Source of the DNA: Pseudomonas sp. R-28-1W-6
GTDB lineage: Bacteria; Pseudomonadota; Gammaproteobacteria; Pseudomonadales; Pseudomonadaceae
DNA: 64,000 nt
Assembly (NCBI RefSeq): GCF_009799925.1
Contig: NZ_WELK01000009.1
Span: forward strand, 62,001 to 126,000
Direction of reading: 5' to 3'
Below are positions 35,379 to 45,087 of this stretch, piece by piece (within the stretch, counting starts at the first letter, position 1; every line of letters starts with the position of its first letter). The position numbers and the translations under genes were made by a program. The notes under the pieces are model-generated. The model did not search any database. It saw nothing but the letters and a program-made list of their open reading frames with translations, and was not told the DNA's origin.

Positions 35379-36788
35379 TCAAGACGAAAGGCCCAGGGCG
35401 ACCATCTTCTTGTACAAGGTCGAGCGGCCCAGCCCCAGGCGTTTGGCGGCTTCGAGCACATTGCCGGCTTGCTCGGCCAGCGCCGCCTGGATCAACTGGC
35501 GCTCGAAGGCTTCGCGGGCGCTATGGAAGTCGCCAGTCACTGTCGGCAGGGCTGCGGACACGACGGAGCTGGGCAGCGGGCACAGGCGGCCGATGGCCGA
35601 ACGCAGCGCGGCGGCGCCCAGCAGCGGCTCATCGCCGAGCAGGGCGGCGCGTTCCAGCACATTGCGCAGCTCGCGGATATTGCCGGGCCAGGCATGGCTG
35701 GCCAGCAGGGCGCGCGCTTCGGTGTCCAGTTCGTGGTGGCCGGGCAGTTCGTCGAGGATTGCCTCGCACAGCGCCGGCAGGTCGTCCAGGCGTTCGCGCA
35801 GCGGCGGCAGCTGGATTGGCAGCACGTTCAGTCGGTAGTACAGGTCGGCGCGGAAGTGGCCTTCCTGCACCGCGGCTTCCAGGTCCAGCGAGGTGGCGGC
35901 GATCAGGCGCACGTCACTGCGGCGTACCTCGTTGGAACCGACCGGTTCGAACTCCTTTTCCTGCAGCACGCGCAGCAGCTTGCTCTGCAGGGTCAGCGGC
36001 ATGTCGCCGATTTCGTCGAGGAACAGCGTGCCGCCCTGGGCGATCTGCAGCTTGCCGGGACGGCCCTTGCGGTCGGCGCCGGTAAAGGCACCCGGCGCGG
36101 TGCCGAAGAATTCGGCCTCCAGCAGGGTCTCCGGAATGGCCGCGCAGTTGACACTGACGAAGGGCTTGTGGGCCCGTGGCGAGGCGCTGTGGATGGCGTG
36201 GGCCAGCAGCTCCTTGCCGGTACCGGTCTCGCCGAGCAGCAGCACCGGCGACTCGCTGGCCGCGCCACGCCGGGCACGGCGCTTGACCTCCAGGCTGGCG
36301 GCGCTGGCGCCGATGAAGTGAGCGAAGTTGTACTTGGCCTGGCGTGCCTGCAGCAGCGAGCGCGTCGAGGCCAGCTCCTTCTGGATCTGGGTGAAGCGAG
36401 TCACCAGCGGAGCCAGGTTCTGCAACTGATCGAACAGGGCGAAGCCGATGGCGCCGATCACCGCGCCGGCGTCGTCGTGCACCGGCAGGCGCATCACCAC
36501 CAGCGGGCCGCCTGGGGTGTCGAGCATGTCCAGCAGGATCGGCTGGCCGGTCTCCACCACCTGGCGCAGCAGGCTGGACGGAATGACCTTCTCCACCTCC
36601 AGGCCGATGGCCTGGGCGGCATCCTCCAGGCCATAGCGACGGGCGTAGCGCTCGTTCATCCAGACGATGCGCGCGTCCTTGTCGACTATCACCGTGCCTT
36701 CGCTGGACTGCTCGATGATCTCGAACAGTGAGCGGATCGCCAGCAGGCGTACGTGCTGGTAGTCGCTCAGGGTGTTGGCGTCTTTCAT
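35379..36788 (-). CDS. hbcR: Sigma-54-dependent activator, HbcR-like
   Basis: 469 residues: an N-terminal PAS domain (about 10-120, EQSSEGTVIVDKDARIVWMNERYARRYGL), a central AAA+ domain with Walker A GETGTGKE, the sigma-54-contacting loop GAFTGA and Walker B GGTLFLDEIGDM, and a C-terminal Fis-type helix-turn-helix (GNVLEAAKRLGLGRSTLYKKM). All features needed for open-complex formation are intact. Position matches P. aeruginosa HbcR (PA2005), which activates 3-hydroxybutyrate use. It probably drives the candidate -24/-12 promoter upstream of the porin gene. The symbol rests on context; the protein class is certain. Confidence 0.88.
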   Translation of the reverse strand: MKDANTLSDYQHVRLLAIRSLFEIIEQSSEGTVIVDKDARIVWMNERYARRYGLEDAAQAIGLEVEKVIPSSLLRQVVETGQPILLDMLDTPGGPLVVMRLPVHDDAGAVIGAIGFALFDQLQNLAPLVTRFTQIQKELASTRSLLQARQAKYNFAHFIGASAASLEVKRRARRGAASESPVLLLGETGTGKELLAHAIHSASPRAHKPFVSVNCAAIPETLLEAEFFGTAPGAFTGADRKGRPGKLQIAQGGTLFLDEIGDMPLTLQSKLLRVLQEKEFEPVGSNEVRRSDVRLIAATSLDLEAAVQEGHFRADLYYRLNVLPIQLPPLRERLDDLPALCEAILDELPGHHELDTEARALLASHAWPGNIRELRNVLERAALLGDEPLLGAAALRSAIGRLCPLPSSVVSAALPTVTGDFHSAREAFERQLIQAALAEQAGNVLEAAKRLGLGRSTLYKKMVALGLSS

Positions 36789-36865
36789 CGGCGTTCTCGA
36801 CGATAGGGAGGAGGGCAGCTTAACCGCTAGCCGGGCGCGCCTGGTACCTGGCTTTCGGCTAGTGG

Positions 36866-37768
36866 TCAGCGGCTGGCCAGGGTGGCGCGCGCCACCCGCG
36901 AGCCATTCGCCCGGCCGAGCACGTCGCAGATGCGCTGGCCGGCGGCGATCAGCCGGTGCATGTCGATGCCGGTGTCGATGCCCAGGCCATTGAGCAGGTA
37001 GAGCACGTCTTCGGTGGCGACGTTGCCGGTGGCACCCTTGGCGTAGGGGCAGCCGCCGAGGCCGGCGACCGAGCTGTCGAATACGCTGATGCCTTCCAGC
37101 AGGCTGGCGTAGACATTGGCCAGGGCCTGGCCATAGGTGTCGTGGAAGTGCCCGCCAAGCTTGTCGCGCGGGATCTTGCCGGCGCAGACCTCGAACAGGC
37201 GGCGGGTGGCGCCTGCGGTGCCGGTGCCGATGGTGTCGCCCAGGGACACTTCATAGCAGCCCATGGCAAACAGCTCGGCGGCCACGCTGGCCACCTGCTG
37301 CGGTGCCACGTCGCCCTCGTAGGGGCAGCCGAGCACGCAGGAGACATAGCCGCGCACGCTGATGCCGTGCTGGCGGGCGGCCTCCATGACCGGCACGAAG
37401 CGCTGCAGGCTGTCGCTGATCGAGCAGTTGATGTTCTTCTGCGAGAAGGCCTCGCTGGCGGCGGCGAATACCGCGACTTCCCTGACCCCGGCGGCCACGG
37501 CGGCCTCGAAGCCCTGCATGTTGGGCGTCAGCGCGCCGTAGATCACGCCGGTTTTGCGCTGGATCTGGGCGAACACTTCGGCGCTGCCGGCCATCTGCGG
37601 CACCCATTTGGGCGAGACGAAGCTGCCGACCTCGATATAGCCGAGGCCGGCGGCGCTCAGTTCATCGACCAGGCGCACCTTGTCGGCCACGCTGATCGGC
37701 TGTTTCTCGTTCTGCAAACCGTCGCGCGGGCCGACTTCGACCAGGCGCACGTGTTTGGGTAAGTTCAT
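36866..37768 (-). CDS. liuE: Hydroxymethylglutaryl-CoA lyase
   Basis: 300 residues from the ATG at 37768. HMG-CoA lyase signatures are intact: VRLVEVGPRDGLQNE at the N-terminus, SVRGYVSCVLGCPYEGDV, GDTIGTGTAGATRRLFE, GGHFHDTYGQALAN (metal His) and the catalytic-Cys loop SVAGLGGCPYAKGATGNVATEDVLYLLNGLG. It cleaves 3-hydroxy-3-methylglutaryl-CoA to acetyl-CoA and acetoacetate, ending leucine degradation. Last gene of liuRABCDE; a 110-bp repeat-containing gap separates it from liuD. Confidence 0.96.
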   Translation of the reverse strand: MNLPKHVRLVEVGPRDGLQNEKQPISVADKVRLVDELSAAGLGYIEVGSFVSPKWVPQMAGSAEVFAQIQRKTGVIYGALTPNMQGFEAAVAAGVREVAVFAAASEAFSQKNINCSISDSLQRFVPVMEAARQHGISVRGYVSCVLGCPYEGDVAPQQVASVAAELFAMGCYEVSLGDTIGTGTAGATRRLFEVCAGKIPRDKLGGHFHDTYGQALANVYASLLEGISVFDSSVAGLGGCPYAKGATGNVATEDVLYLLNGLGIDTGIDMHRLIAAGQRICDVLGRANGSRVARATLASR

Positions 37769-37780
37769 TACTGCTGCTCC

Positions 37781-37848
37781 GTAGGGTGCGCCGTGCGCAC
37801 CGTGGTGTTCAGTGGTGCGCACGGCCTAGGCGGCCCCGCGCACCCTAC
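37781..37848. repeat. Long imperfect dyad between liuD and liuE
   Basis: GTAGGGTGCG (37781-37790) pairs with CGCACCCTAC (37839-37848), and inside GCCGTGCGCACC pairs with GGTGCGCACGGC (37790-37825). The whole could fold into a cruciform. It resembles common Pseudomonas intergenic repeats. Confidence 0.7.
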
Positions 37849-37880
37849 GCTAGGGCATAGGCTACGCCGCGAGGAGCGGT

Positions 37881-39818
37881 TTACTCCAGCTCCACCAGCG
37901 CCGCGCCTTCGCTGACCATATCGCCTTCGCCGCAGTACAGCGCCTTGACCGTGCCGGCCTGCGGCGCGCGGATGCTGTGCTCCATCTTCATCGCCTCCAG
38001 CACCACCAGGGCGGTGCCGGCCTCGACGGCCTGGCCGGGTTCGACCAGCACGCGGACGATGCTGCCGTTCATGGGGGCGGTCAGGCCGCCATGGTGGCTG
38101 TGGCTGGCTTCGGCGGCGGCAATCGGGTCGAAGCGGCTGACCGGGTGCAGCTCGCCGTGCCATTCCAGGTACAGGCTGTCGCCCTGGCGGATGGCCTGCA
38201 GGCGGCGCTGCAGCTCGCCGTCACGGTACACCAGGCTCTGGCCTTGCAGCCGCGCATTGGCGCAGGGGCGAGCCTTGTGCTCAGTCGCACCGCTGCACAG
38301 GTGCAGCTCGGTTTCCGCCGGCAGGCCGGCGCGCCAGCCGCTGCGGGCGCTCCACGGCGAATGATAGTCGTCGTGGCGCGGGCGCAGCGGCTCGCTCTGC
38401 ACCCAGGCCGCGGCGGCCAGTTGCCAGAAACGCTCGGGCAGTTCGCCGGCGGCCGGCAACAGCTCGGCCTGGTGGCGGCCGATGAAGCCGGTGTCCAGCT
38501 CGGCGTCGGCAAAGGCTGGGTGGGCGAGGATGCGACGGAGGAAGGCCAGGTTGGTCTTGAAGCCGCCCACCGCGGTTTCCTCGAGCATGGCCAGCAGGCG
38601 CAGGCGGGCCTGCTCGCGGTCCTCGCCCCAGGCGATCAGCTTGGCCAGCATGGGGTCGTAGAACGGCGACACGCTGTCGCCTTCGGCTACGCCGCTGTCG
38701 ACCCGGCGTCCGGGCCCGGCCGCCGGCTCGCGGTACAGGAGCAGGTCGCCGGAGGCGGGGAGGAAGTCTTGCTCGGTGTCCTCGGCGTACAGGCGCACCT
38801 CGATGGCGTGGCCATTCAGCGGCACTTCGGCTTGGGTAATAGGCAGCGCCTCGCCGCGGGCCACGCGGATTTGCCAGGCCACCAGGTCGAGACCGGTGAT
38901 GGCCTCGGTGACCGGGTGCTCGACCTGGAGCCGCGTATTCATTTCCATGAAGAAGAACTGGCCGCGGGCGTCCAGCAGGAACTCCACGGTGCCGGCGCCG
39001 ACATAGCCGATGGCCTGGGCGGCCTTGACCGCCGCCTCGCCCATGGCGCGGCGCAGTTCGGGCGTCAGGCTCGGGGCCGGGGCTTCCTCGACCACCTTCT
39101 GGTGGCGGCGCTGGATCGAGCAGTCGCGCTCGTTGAGGTACAGGCAGTTGCCGTGCTGGTCGGCGAACACCTGGATCTCCACGTGGCGCGGCTGCAGCAC
39201 GTACTTTTCCACCAGCATGCGCGAGTCGCCGAAGGCCGACTGCGCCTCGCGCTGGGCCGACTGCAGGGCCTCGGCCAGCTCGGCTTCGCGCTCGACCACC
39301 TTCATGCCCTTGCCGCCACCGCCGGCGGCGGCCTTGAGCAGCACCGGGTAGCCGATGGTGTCGGCCGCGCCGCGGAAGGTCGCCAGATCCTGGGCCTCGC
39401 CGTGGTAGCCGGGCACCAGCGGCACGCCAGCGTTTTCCATCAGCGCCTTGGCCGCCGACTTGCTGCCCATGGCGTCGATGGCGCTGGCCGGCGGGCCGAG
39501 GAACACCAGCCCGGCGGCCTCGATGGCGCGGGCGAAGCCGGCGTTCTCGGAGAGGAAGCCATAGCCCGGGTGGATGGCCTGGGCGCCGCTGGCCTTGGCC
39601 GCGGCGATGATCTTATCGATAAGCAGGTAGCTGTCGGCCGGTTTGGCCCCGCCCAGGTCGACGGCCAGATCGGCTTCGCGGACATGGCGGGCGTTACGGT
39701 CGATGGCGCTGTGCACGGCCACGGTCTTCAGGCCCAGGGCCTTGGCGGTGCGCATCACCCGGCAGGCGATCTCGCCGCGGTTGGCGACGAGGAGGGTGGT
39801 GATCTGCTGGTGGCTCAT
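37881..39818 (-). CDS. liuD: Methylcrotonyl-CoA carboxylase, biotin-carrying alpha subunit
   Basis: 645 residues from the ATG at 39818. Biotin carboxylase N-domain (TLLVANRGEIACRVMRTAKALG), ATP-grasp with AAAGGGGKGMKVV and GGHFH-independent KVVEEAPAP, DRDC-type ERDCSIQRRHQKVVEEAP, MEMNTRLQVEHPVTE catalytic block, and the C-terminal biotinyl domain with EAMKMEHSI, whose Lys carries biotin. It carboxylates biotin for LiuB. Its start overlaps the liuC stop by four bases. Confidence 0.96.
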   Translation of the reverse strand: MSHQQITTLLVANRGEIACRVMRTAKALGLKTVAVHSAIDRNARHVREADLAVDLGGAKPADSYLLIDKIIAAAKASGAQAIHPGYGFLSENAGFARAIEAAGLVFLGPPASAIDAMGSKSAAKALMENAGVPLVPGYHGEAQDLATFRGAADTIGYPVLLKAAAGGGGKGMKVVEREAELAEALQSAQREAQSAFGDSRMLVEKYVLQPRHVEIQVFADQHGNCLYLNERDCSIQRRHQKVVEEAPAPSLTPELRRAMGEAAVKAAQAIGYVGAGTVEFLLDARGQFFFMEMNTRLQVEHPVTEAITGLDLVAWQIRVARGEALPITQAEVPLNGHAIEVRLYAEDTEQDFLPASGDLLLYREPAAGPGRRVDSGVAEGDSVSPFYDPMLAKLIAWGEDREQARLRLLAMLEETAVGGFKTNLAFLRRILAHPAFADAELDTGFIGRHQAELLPAAGELPERFWQLAAAAWVQSEPLRPRHDDYHSPWSARSGWRAGLPAETELHLCSGATEHKARPCANARLQGQSLVYRDGELQRRLQAIRQGDSLYLEWHGELHPVSRFDPIAAAEASHSHHGGLTAPMNGSIVRVLVEPGQAVEAGTALVVLEAMKMEHSIRAPQAGTVKALYCGEGDMVSEGAALVELE

Positions 39819-40615
39819 GCTTGGGGCTCCTGCCAGGCCGGGGTGCGTTTCTGCAAGAAGGCATTCAGGCCTTCCTGGCCTTCGGCGCTGACGCGGATGC
39901 GCGCGATGGCGTTCTCGGTGTAAGTACGCAGGGCCGGGCTGAGCACGCCGCTGGCGACTTCGCGCAGCAGGTCCTTGCTGGCGAGCATGGCCTGCGGGCT
40001 GTTGAGCAGCAGGTTGCCCACCCAGCTGTCCACCTGGGCGTCCAGCTCGGCGGCCGGGTAGCACTCGGCGAGCAGGCCCAGTTCACGGGCGCGGGCACCG
40101 TCGAAACGCTCGGCGGTCAGCGCGTAGCGGCGTGCGGCGCGCTCGCCTATGGCCTGCACCACGAAGGGACTGATCACCGCCGGAGCCAGGCCGATGCGTA
40201 CTTCGGACAGGGAGAACAGCGCGTCATCTGCGCCGATGGCCATGTCGCAGCAACTGACCAAACCGACCGCGCCACCGAAGGCCGCGCCCTGGACTACGGC
40301 CAGGGTGGGGATCTGCAGGGCATGCAGGCTGTACATCAGCTCGGCCAGCTCGTGGGCATCACTCCGATTGGCGTCGTAGTCGAGGGTCGCCGAGTGCTGC
40401 ATCCAGGCCAGGTCGGCACCGGCGCTGAAGTGCCTGCCGCGCCCGCGCAGCAGGAGGAAGCGCAGGTTCCGGTCGGCGGCGATCACTTCGAGGGCGCGGA
40501 TCAGCTCGCGGATCATCGCCGCATTGAAGGCGTTGTTCTTCTCCGGGCGATTCAGCCACAGGGTGGCGAAGCCGCGCGGGTCTTGTTCCAGCTGTACGGT
40601 AGTGAAGTCGGTCAT
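39815..40615 (-). CDS. liuC: Methylglutaconyl-CoA hydratase
   Basis: 266-residue crotonase-superfamily protein. LWLNRPEKNNAFNAAMIRELI, the oxyanion-hole loop GRGRHFSAGADLAWMQ, and VQGAAFGGAVGLVSCCDMAIGADDALFSLSEVRIGLAPAVI with the conserved glutamate in SEVRIGL. It hydrates 3-methylglutaconyl-CoA to HMG-CoA. Gene order and four-base overlap with liuD support the assignment. Confidence 0.92.
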   Translation of the reverse strand: MTDFTTVQLEQDPRGFATLWLNRPEKNNAFNAAMIRELIRALEVIAADRNLRFLLLRGRGRHFSAGADLAWMQHSATLDYDANRSDAHELAELMYSLHALQIPTLAVVQGAAFGGAVGLVSCCDMAIGADDALFSLSEVRIGLAPAVISPFVVQAIGERAARRYALTAERFDGARARELGLLAECYPAAELDAQVDSWVGNLLLNSPQAMLASKDLLREVASGVLSPALRTYTENAIARIRVSAEGQEGLNAFLQKRTPAWQEPQA

Positions 40616-40633
40616 GGCAGTTATCCGTTCTTC

Positions 40634-40683
40634 GTGGGAGCGGCTTCAGCCGCGAAAGGCATCGCGGCTGAAGCCGCTCCCAC
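40634..40683. repeat. REP pair between liuB and liuC
   Basis: GTGGGAGCGGCTTCAGCC and its inverse GGCTGAAGCCGCTCCCAC flank a short loop (GCGAAAGGCATCGC). This is the Pseudomonas REP type; a second pair of the same sequence lies at 59502-59570. Confidence 0.92.
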
Positions 40684-40692
40684 GGTAATGAG

Positions 40693-42300
40693 TTACATGC
40701 GGAACACGCCGAACTGGGTCGGCTCGATCGGCGCGTTGAGCGCGGCGGACAGGGCCAGGCCGAGCACGTCACGGGTCTGCGCCGGGTCGATGACGCCGTC
40801 GTCCCACAGCCGGGCGCTGGAGTAGTAGGGATGGCCCTGCTGTTCGTACTGGGCGAGGATCGGCTGCTTGATGCGCGCCTCTTCCTCGGCGCTGAACGGC
40901 TGGCCGGCCCGCTCGCTCTGCTCGCGTTTGACCTGCACCAGCACGCCGGCAGCCTGCTCGGCGCCCATCACGCCGATCCGCGCGTTGGGCCACATCCACA
41001 GGAAACGCGGCTCAAAGGCACGGCCGCACATGCCGTAGTTGCCGGCGCCGAAGCTGCCGCCGATGATCACGGTGAACTTCGGCACCCTGGCGCAGGCCAC
41101 GGCGGTGACCAGCTTGGCGCCGTGCTTGGCGATGCCGCCTTCTTCGTACTTCTTGCCGACCATGAAGCCGGTGATGTTCTGCAAAAACAGCAGCGGGATG
41201 CCGCGCTGGCAGGCCAGCTCGATGAAGTGCGCGCCTTTTTGCGCCGCTTCGGCGAACAAGATGCCGTTGTTGGCCAGGATGGCGATGGGGTAGCCATGCA
41301 GGTGGGCGAAGCCGCAGACCAGGGTGGTGCCGAACAACGCCTTGAATTCATCGAACTCGCTGCCGTCGACGATCCGTGCGATCACCTCGCGCACGTCGAA
41401 CGGCTGCTTGGCGTCGGCCGGGATCACCCCGTACAGCTCCTCGCCCGCGTGCAGCGGCTGGATCGGTGCGCGGCTGTTGAGCACGCCCTGCTTGCGCCAG
41501 TTGAGGTTGGCGATGCTGCGCCGGGCGATGGCCAGGGCGTGTTCGTCGTCCTCGGCGTAGTGGTCGGCCACGCCGCTGGTCTTGCAGTGCACATCGGCGC
41601 CGCCCAGTTCCTCGGCACTCACCACTTCGCCGGTGGCGGCCTTCACCAGCGGCGGGCCGGCGAGGAAGATGGTGGCCTGGTTACGCACCATGATGGTCTC
41701 GTCGCTCATCGCCGGCACATAGGCGCCGCCGGCGGTGCAGGAACCCATCACCACGGCAATCTGCGGGATGCCCATGGCGCTCATGTTGGCCTGGTTGAAG
41801 AAGATCCGCCCGAAGTGCTCGCGGTCCGGGAACACCTCGTCCTGGCGCGGCAGGTTGGCGCCGCCGGAGTCGACCAGGTAGATGCACGGCAGGCGGTTCT
41901 GCTGGGCGATGGTCTGCGCGCGCAGGTGCTTCTTCACGGTCAGCGGGTAGTAGCTGCCGCCTTTCACCGTGGCGTCGTTGGCCACGATCATGCACTCGAC
42001 GCCTTCGACCCGGCCGATGCCGGCGACCACCCCGGCGGCCGGCACGTCCTCGCCGTACACGCCATGGGCGGCCAGCTGGCTGATTTCGAGGAACGGCGAG
42101 CCGATGTCGAGCAGGCGGTTGATGCGTTCGCGCGGCAGCAGCTTGCCGCGCGAGGTGTGGCGTTGCTGGGCCTTGGCGCCCCCGCCTTCGTGGACCTGGG
42201 CGAGCAGGGCGCGCAGGGCGTCGACCTGTTCGAGCATGGCCGCGCTGTTGGCGGCGAACTCCGGCGAGCGGGGGTTGATCTGGGTATGCAGGATGGCCAT
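40693..42300 (-). CDS. liuB: Methylcrotonyl-CoA carboxylase, carboxyltransferase beta subunit
   Basis: 535 residues from the ATG at 42300. Two crotonase-like halves: [24 protein letters not shown] and [22 protein letters not shown] in the first, and [62 protein letters not shown] in the second. It carboxylates 3-methylcrotonyl-CoA together with LiuD to 3-methylglutaconyl-CoA. A REP pair separates it from liuC, and an intergenic dyad from liuA. Confidence 0.97.
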   Translation of the reverse strand: MAILHTQINPRSPEFAANSAAMLEQVDALRALLAQVHEGGGAKAQQRHTSRGKLLPRERINRLLDIGSPFLEISQLAAHGVYGEDVPAAGVVAGIGRVEGVECMIVANDATVKGGSYYPLTVKKHLRAQTIAQQNRLPCIYLVDSGGANLPRQDEVFPDREHFGRIFFNQANMSAMGIPQIAVVMGSCTAGGAYVPAMSDETIMVRNQATIFLAGPPLVKAATGEVVSAEELGGADVHCKTSGVADHYAEDDEHALAIARRSIANLNWRKQGVLNSRAPIQPLHAGEELYGVIPADAKQPFDVREVIARIVDGSEFDEFKALFGTTLVCGFAHLHGYPIAILANNGILFAEAAQKGAHFIELACQRGIPLLFLQNITGFMVGKKYEEGGIAKHGAKLVTAVACARVPKFTVIIGGSFGAGNYGMCGRAFEPRFLWMWPNARIGVMGAEQAAGVLVQVKREQSERAGQPFSAEEEARIKQPILAQYEQQGHPYYSSARLWDDGVIDPAQTRDVLGLALSAALNAPIEPTQFGVFRM

Positions 42301-42372
42301 CGAATTGGCTCCGGTTCGATCCGTAGGATGGAGCGGGGCGCGTAGCGGGCGCTTTCCCGATCCACCGGCTTT

Positions 42373-42400
42373 GGTGGAAAACGCTTCGCGGTTTTCCACC
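42373..42400. repeat. Dyad between liuA and liuB
   Basis: GGTGGAAAAC and GTTTTCCACC form a perfect ten-bp stem with an eight-base loop, inside a larger element running from GTAGGATGG (42323) to CCACCCTAC (about 42397-42405). It is of the kind repeated between Pseudomonas genes. Confidence 0.75.
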
Positions 42401-42418
42401 CTACGTCAGGCGACAGTC

Positions 42419-43582
42419 TTACTTGGTCTCGTTGAACAGCTCGCGGCCGATCAGCATGCGGCGGATCTCGCTGGTGCCGGCGCCGATCTCGTAGAGCTTG
42501 GCGTCGCGCAGCAGGCGGCCGGCCGGGTACTCGTTGGTGTAGCCGTTGCCGCCGAGGATCTGGATGGTATCCAGGGCCATCTTGGTGGCCATCTCGGCCG
42601 TATAGAGGATCACCGCGGCGGCGTCCTTGCGCGACTCCTCGCCGCGGTCGCAGGCCTTGGCCACGTTGTACAGGTAGGACTTGGAGGCATTCATGCCGGC
42701 GTACATGTCGGCCAGCTTGCCCTGGATCAGCTGGAATTCGCCGATCGACTGGTTGAACTGCTTGCGTTCGTGCACGTAGGGCACCACCACGTCCATGCAG
42801 GCCTGCATGATCCCGGTGGGGCCGCCGGAGAGCACGGTGCGTTCGAAGTCCAGGCCGCTCATCAGCACCGCCACGCCACGGCCTTCGGCGCCGAGGATGT
42901 TTTCCGCCGGCACTTCCACGTCCTCGAACACCAGTTCGCAGGTGTTGGAGCCGCGCATGCCCAGCTTGTCGAGCTTCTGGTGGCGGGAGAAACCCTTGAA
43001 GTCGCGCTCGACGATGAAGGCGGTCATGCCCTTGGAGCCGGCGGCGACGTCGGTCTTGGCATAGATCACGTAGGTGTGGGCGTCCGGGCCGTTGGTGATC
43101 CACATCTTGTTGCCGTTGAGCACGTAGTGGTCGCCGCGCTTGTCGGCGCGCAGCTTCATCGACACCACGTCGGAGCCGGCATTCGGCTCGCTCATGGCCA
43201 GGGCGCCGATGTGCTCGCCGGAACACAGCTTGGGCAGGTACTTGGCCTTCTGTTCGTGCGTGCCGTTCTTGTGGATCTGGTTGACGCACAGGTTGGAGTG
43301 GGCGCCGTAGGACAGGCCGACCGACGCCGAGGCGCGGCTGATTTCCTCCATGGCCACCACGTGAGCCAGGTAGCCCATGTCGGTGCCGCCGTACTCTTCG
43401 GCCACGGTCATGCCGAGCAGGCCCATGTCACCGAACTTGCGCCACATGTCCATGGGGAATGCGTTGTCGCGGTCGATCTGCGCCGCGCGCGGGGCCAGCT
43501 CGGCCTGGGCGAACTGGTGGACCGCGTCGCGCAGCATGTCGATGGTTTCGCCGAGGCCGAAGTTCAGGGAGGGGTAGCTCAT
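42419..43582 (-). CDS. liuA: Isovaleryl-CoA dehydrogenase
   Basis: 387-residue FAD-dependent acyl-CoA dehydrogenase. [20 protein letters not shown] is signature 1, [18 protein letters not shown] the FAD region, [26 protein letters not shown] the helical part, and [34 protein letters not shown] signature 2. It oxidises isovaleryl-CoA to 3-methylcrotonyl-CoA, passing electrons to ETF. First catalytic gene of the liu operon, 48 bp after liuR. Confidence 0.96.
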   Translation of the reverse strand: MSYPSLNFGLGETIDMLRDAVHQFAQAELAPRAAQIDRDNAFPMDMWRKFGDMGLLGMTVAEEYGGTDMGYLAHVVAMEEISRASASVGLSYGAHSNLCVNQIHKNGTHEQKAKYLPKLCSGEHIGALAMSEPNAGSDVVSMKLRADKRGDHYVLNGNKMWITNGPDAHTYVIYAKTDVAAGSKGMTAFIVERDFKGFSRHQKLDKLGMRGSNTCELVFEDVEVPAENILGAEGRGVAVLMSGLDFERTVLSGGPTGIMQACMDVVVPYVHERKQFNQSIGEFQLIQGKLADMYAGMNASKSYLYNVAKACDRGEESRKDAAAVILYTAEMATKMALDTIQILGGNGYTNEYPAGRLLRDAKLYEIGAGTSEIRRMLIGRELFNETK

Positions 43583-43630
43583 GGTTCCACCTGTGATTGT
43601 CTTTATTAGGTTTGGTAGATAACTGCTTGT

Positions 43631-44011
43631 TCAGGCTTGAGTTTGTTCGAGCGCGGCGAGGCAGCGCTCCTCGGCGGTATCCAGCTCCAGCTGCATCTGC
43701 TGGATGTCCAGCAGCTGTTGTTCGAGCTGGGTTCGGCGCTCGCTGATCTTGGCCATGAAGGTCTCCAGCTGCTTGCGGTTGCCGCCGCTCGGGTCGTACA
43801 GCTCGATCAGCTCCTTGCACTCGGCCAGGGAGAAGCCGATGCGCTTGCCGCGCAGGATCAGCTTGAGAGTGACCTTGTCCTTGGCACTGTAGACGCGTTC
43901 CTGGCCACGGCGCTCGGGGGCGAGCATGCCCTGCTCCTCGTAGAAGCGGATGGCACGGGTGGTGATGTCCAGCTCGCGGGCCAGGTCGGAAATACTGTAG
44001 TTGGCGGCCAT
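43631..44011 (-). CDS. liuR: MerR-family regulator of the liu operon
   Basis: 126 residues. An N-terminal winged helix with YSISDLARELDITTRAIRFYEEQGML and PERRGQERVYSAKDKVTLKLILRGKRIGFSLAE is the MerR signature; a C-terminal coiled coil (LETFMAKISERRTQLEQQLLDIQQMQLEL) forms the dimer. No metal-binding cysteine motif, so the ligand is probably a pathway CoA ester. It heads the operon and two palindromes lie directly upstream of its start. Confidence 0.94.
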   Translation of the reverse strand: MAANYSISDLARELDITTRAIRFYEEQGMLAPERRGQERVYSAKDKVTLKLILRGKRIGFSLAECKELIELYDPSGGNRKQLETFMAKISERRTQLEQQLLDIQQMQLELDTAEERCLAALEQTQA

Positions 44012-44033
44012 GCAATGGGCTCTGCGCAGGTGG

Positions 44034-44077
44034 CTTTACGTAAACGTAAGGCTGGTTGACGTTAACGTCAACGTAAA
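44034..44077 (-). promoter_or_regulatory. liu promoter and LiuR palindromes
   Basis: TTGACGTTAACGTCAA (44056-44071) is a perfect 16-bp palindrome, and CTTTACGTAAACGTAA (44034-44049) is a related one, both built from ACGT half sites. On the minus strand TTGACG followed after 17 bp by TACGTT could be -35 and -10. Both elements are 23-65 bp upstream of the liuR start, the expected position for LiuR. Confidence 0.75.
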
Positions 44078-44102
44078 ATTGTGCATGGCTGCCGTAAACA
44101 AC

Positions 44103-44124
44103 AAGCCCTGCGAATGCAGGGCTT
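44103..44124 (-). terminator. Hairpin between the LysR regulator gene and the liu promoter
   Basis: AAGCCCTGC (44103-44111) and GCAGGGCTT (44116-44124) form a nine-bp perfect stem with a four-base loop, 27 bp after the LysR gene stop. T-rich sequence on the minus strand (TTGTTGTTTAC) follows. Likely intrinsic terminator. Confidence 0.75.
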
Positions 44125-44151
44125 TAAATTCAATCGGTTAGCAGACTTTGC

Positions 44152-45087
44152 TCAGGCTTTGGCTTCGCTCTCGAGCTTCTTCTCCTGAGTGCTGATCTGC
44201 TGGGCGATCTCGATGATCTGCTCGCGCATCCAGCGGTTGGCCGGGTCCTGGTCGGTGCTTTCGTGCCAGTACAGGTGGGTTTCCAGGGACGGCACATCGT
44301 TGACCGGCAGTTGCCCGTAGTGCAGGCCGTGGCGGCGGGCGAAGCGCTCGGGCACGGTCATCGCCATGTCGGTGTTCTGCAGCACGGTGGAGGCCATCAT
44401 GTAGTGCTGCGAACGCAGGGCGACCTTGCGTTGCAGGCCCATCTTGCCCAACGACAGGTCGACATAGCCGAGGCCGCTGCGCCGGCTGGAGATCTGGATA
44501 TGGGTCAGCGACAGGTATTCGTCCAGGCTGAGCTTGTCCTTGGCCAGCGGGTGGCCCTGGCGCAGGGCGCAGACGTAGCGGTCTTCCATCAGCTTGACGT
44601 GGCGCACCTGCGGGTCGGTGTTGAGCGGCGCATCGACGGCGAAATCCAGGCGGCCGGCGGCCAGCTCCTTGGTGGTTTCCCGGCGCTTGGACAGGAAGCT
44701 CTCGATCTGCACGTTCGGCGCCAGGCGGCGCAGGCGCTGGAACAGCGGCGGCAGGATCACCGCCTCGGTGAGGTCGGTCATGCTGATGCGGTAGGTCTTG
44801 CTGGCCTGCTGCGGGGTGAAGGTGCGGCTTTCCTGCACCGACACGCGCAGCTGCTGCAGGGCGTTGCGCACCGGGCCGATGATGTTCTGCGCCATGGGCG
44901 TGGGCACCATGCCCTGGGCGGTGCGCACGAACAGCGGGTCGTTGAAGGTTTCGCGCAGGCGGGCGAGGGCGTTGGATACCGCCGGCTGGGTGATGCCGAC
45001 GATCTGCCCGGCGCGGGTCAGGTTGGCTTCAGTGTAGATGGCGTCGAAGACGATAAACAGGTTGAGGTCGACCTTGTTCAGATTCAT
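44152..45087 (-). CDS. LysR-family transcriptional regulator
   Basis: 311 residues. N-terminal helix-turn-helix: VDLNLFIVFDAIYTEANLTRAGQIVGITQPAVSNALARLRETFNDPLFVR. The substrate-binding domain begins near residue 90 and includes FQRLRRLAPNVQIESF and LAAGRLDFAVDAPL. The C-terminal tail is Lys/Glu-rich. Divergent from an acyl-CoA dehydrogenase gene (160-bp shared gap), it probably controls that gene. P. aeruginosa PA2551/PA2550 are arranged in the same way (memory). Confidence 0.92.
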   Translation of the reverse strand: MNLNKVDLNLFIVFDAIYTEANLTRAGQIVGITQPAVSNALARLRETFNDPLFVRTAQGMVPTPMAQNIIGPVRNALQQLRVSVQESRTFTPQQASKTYRISMTDLTEAVILPPLFQRLRRLAPNVQIESFLSKRRETTKELAAGRLDFAVDAPLNTDPQVRHVKLMEDRYVCALRQGHPLAKDKLSLDEYLSLTHIQISSRRSGLGYVDLSLGKMGLQRKVALRSQHYMMASTVLQNTDMAMTVPERFARRHGLHYGQLPVNDVPSLETHLYWHESTDQDPANRWMREQIIEIAQQISTQEKKLESEAKA

